From: Mesorhizobium ciceri biovar biserrulae WSM1271
Lineage (GTDB): Bacteria; Pseudomonadota; Alphaproteobacteria; Rhizobiales; Rhizobiaceae
Length of the DNA stretch: 64,000 bases
Assembly (NCBI RefSeq): GCF_000185905.1
Contig: NC_014923.1
Location: 5,665,501-5,729,500 of the forward strand
Direction of reading: 5' to 3'
The translations under genes were made by a program, and so were the position numbers. Below are positions 63,943 through 64,000 of the stretch, piece by piece; the stretch's first letter is position 1; each line of letters starts with the position of its first letter. Below the pieces are notes generated by a model. It made no database searches, was not told the origin of the DNA, and was given only the letters and a program-made list of their open reading frames with translations.

Positions 63943-64000
63943 ATCGAACAGCCCCTGGAGGAGGGACAGTTCCTAATCGTGCAGGTCGAAGAGAACGCCC

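Overview
The window reads as a symbiosis island or integrative conjugative element of a Mesorhizobium-like alphaproteobacterium (Rhizobiales). The basis is a complete high-affinity cbb3 oxidase locus (fixNOQP, fixGHIS) with an FnrN-type regulator and hemN, a glmS/nodM gene preceded by a convincing nod box (two exact ATC-N9-GAT half-sites), and a complete rhizobial ICE transfer block (trbBCDEJLFGI, traG, a DUF3363-type relaxase, traF, ParB-like, DUF736, DUF2958, ArdC). No tRNA, rRNA or CRISPR array was seen.

Layout. 1-8.5 kb: a minus-strand operon for a giant secreted protein with DUF11-like modules and a Cys-rich tail, a small Cys-rich secreted protein, and an OmpA-type protein cut by the window edge. 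8.7-10.8 kb: an ICMT-like membrane methyltransferase and a Gly/Ser/Thr tandem-repeat protein encoded by a 24-bp minisatellite. The giant gene and the repeat-protein gene share a palindromic upstream element. 11-14.3 kb: two LuxR-type regulators sharing a recent segmental duplication of about 725 bp, one of them a chimera with two sensor halves and a single HTH, beside an IS1595-like remnant. 15.15-22.86 kb: a compact plus-strand island of twelve genes (details below). 23-36.8 kb: ubiM-like hydroxylase and the microaerobic respiration block, with FNR/FixK boxes upstream of fixN and between fnrN and hemN. 36.9-59.5 kb: the conjugation block, all minus strand, with the nod-box-driven glmS/nodM gene lying between traG and the relaxase. 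59.5-64 kb: accessory edge with a DsbA-like protein, a broken tyrosine recombinase, a nuclease and several small overlapping genes.

The stretch most likely to hold an undescribed system is 15.15-22.86 kb. In order it encodes an acyl-carrier-like protein, an XRE regulator, an ImmA/IrrE metallopeptidase with a C-terminal chagasin-like inhibitor domain, a papain-like peptidase, a thymidylate-synthase-fold protein, two small proteins, a dCTP-deaminase/dUTPase-fold protein with a C-terminal membrane helix, a small alpha/beta protein, an Nmad2 (nucleotide-modification-associated) protein, a MazG-like pyrophosphohydrolase and a uracil-DNA-glycosylase-like protein. Most genes overlap or abut, and a promoter with a 6-5-6 inverted repeat over its -35 box precedes the set. 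I infer a regulated nucleotide-modification, nucleotide-surveillance or anti-phage system; its function is not established by the sequence.

All family calls come from reading motifs by eye. Start codons were chosen on Shine-Dalgarno sites, overlaps with neighbours and expected N-termini.
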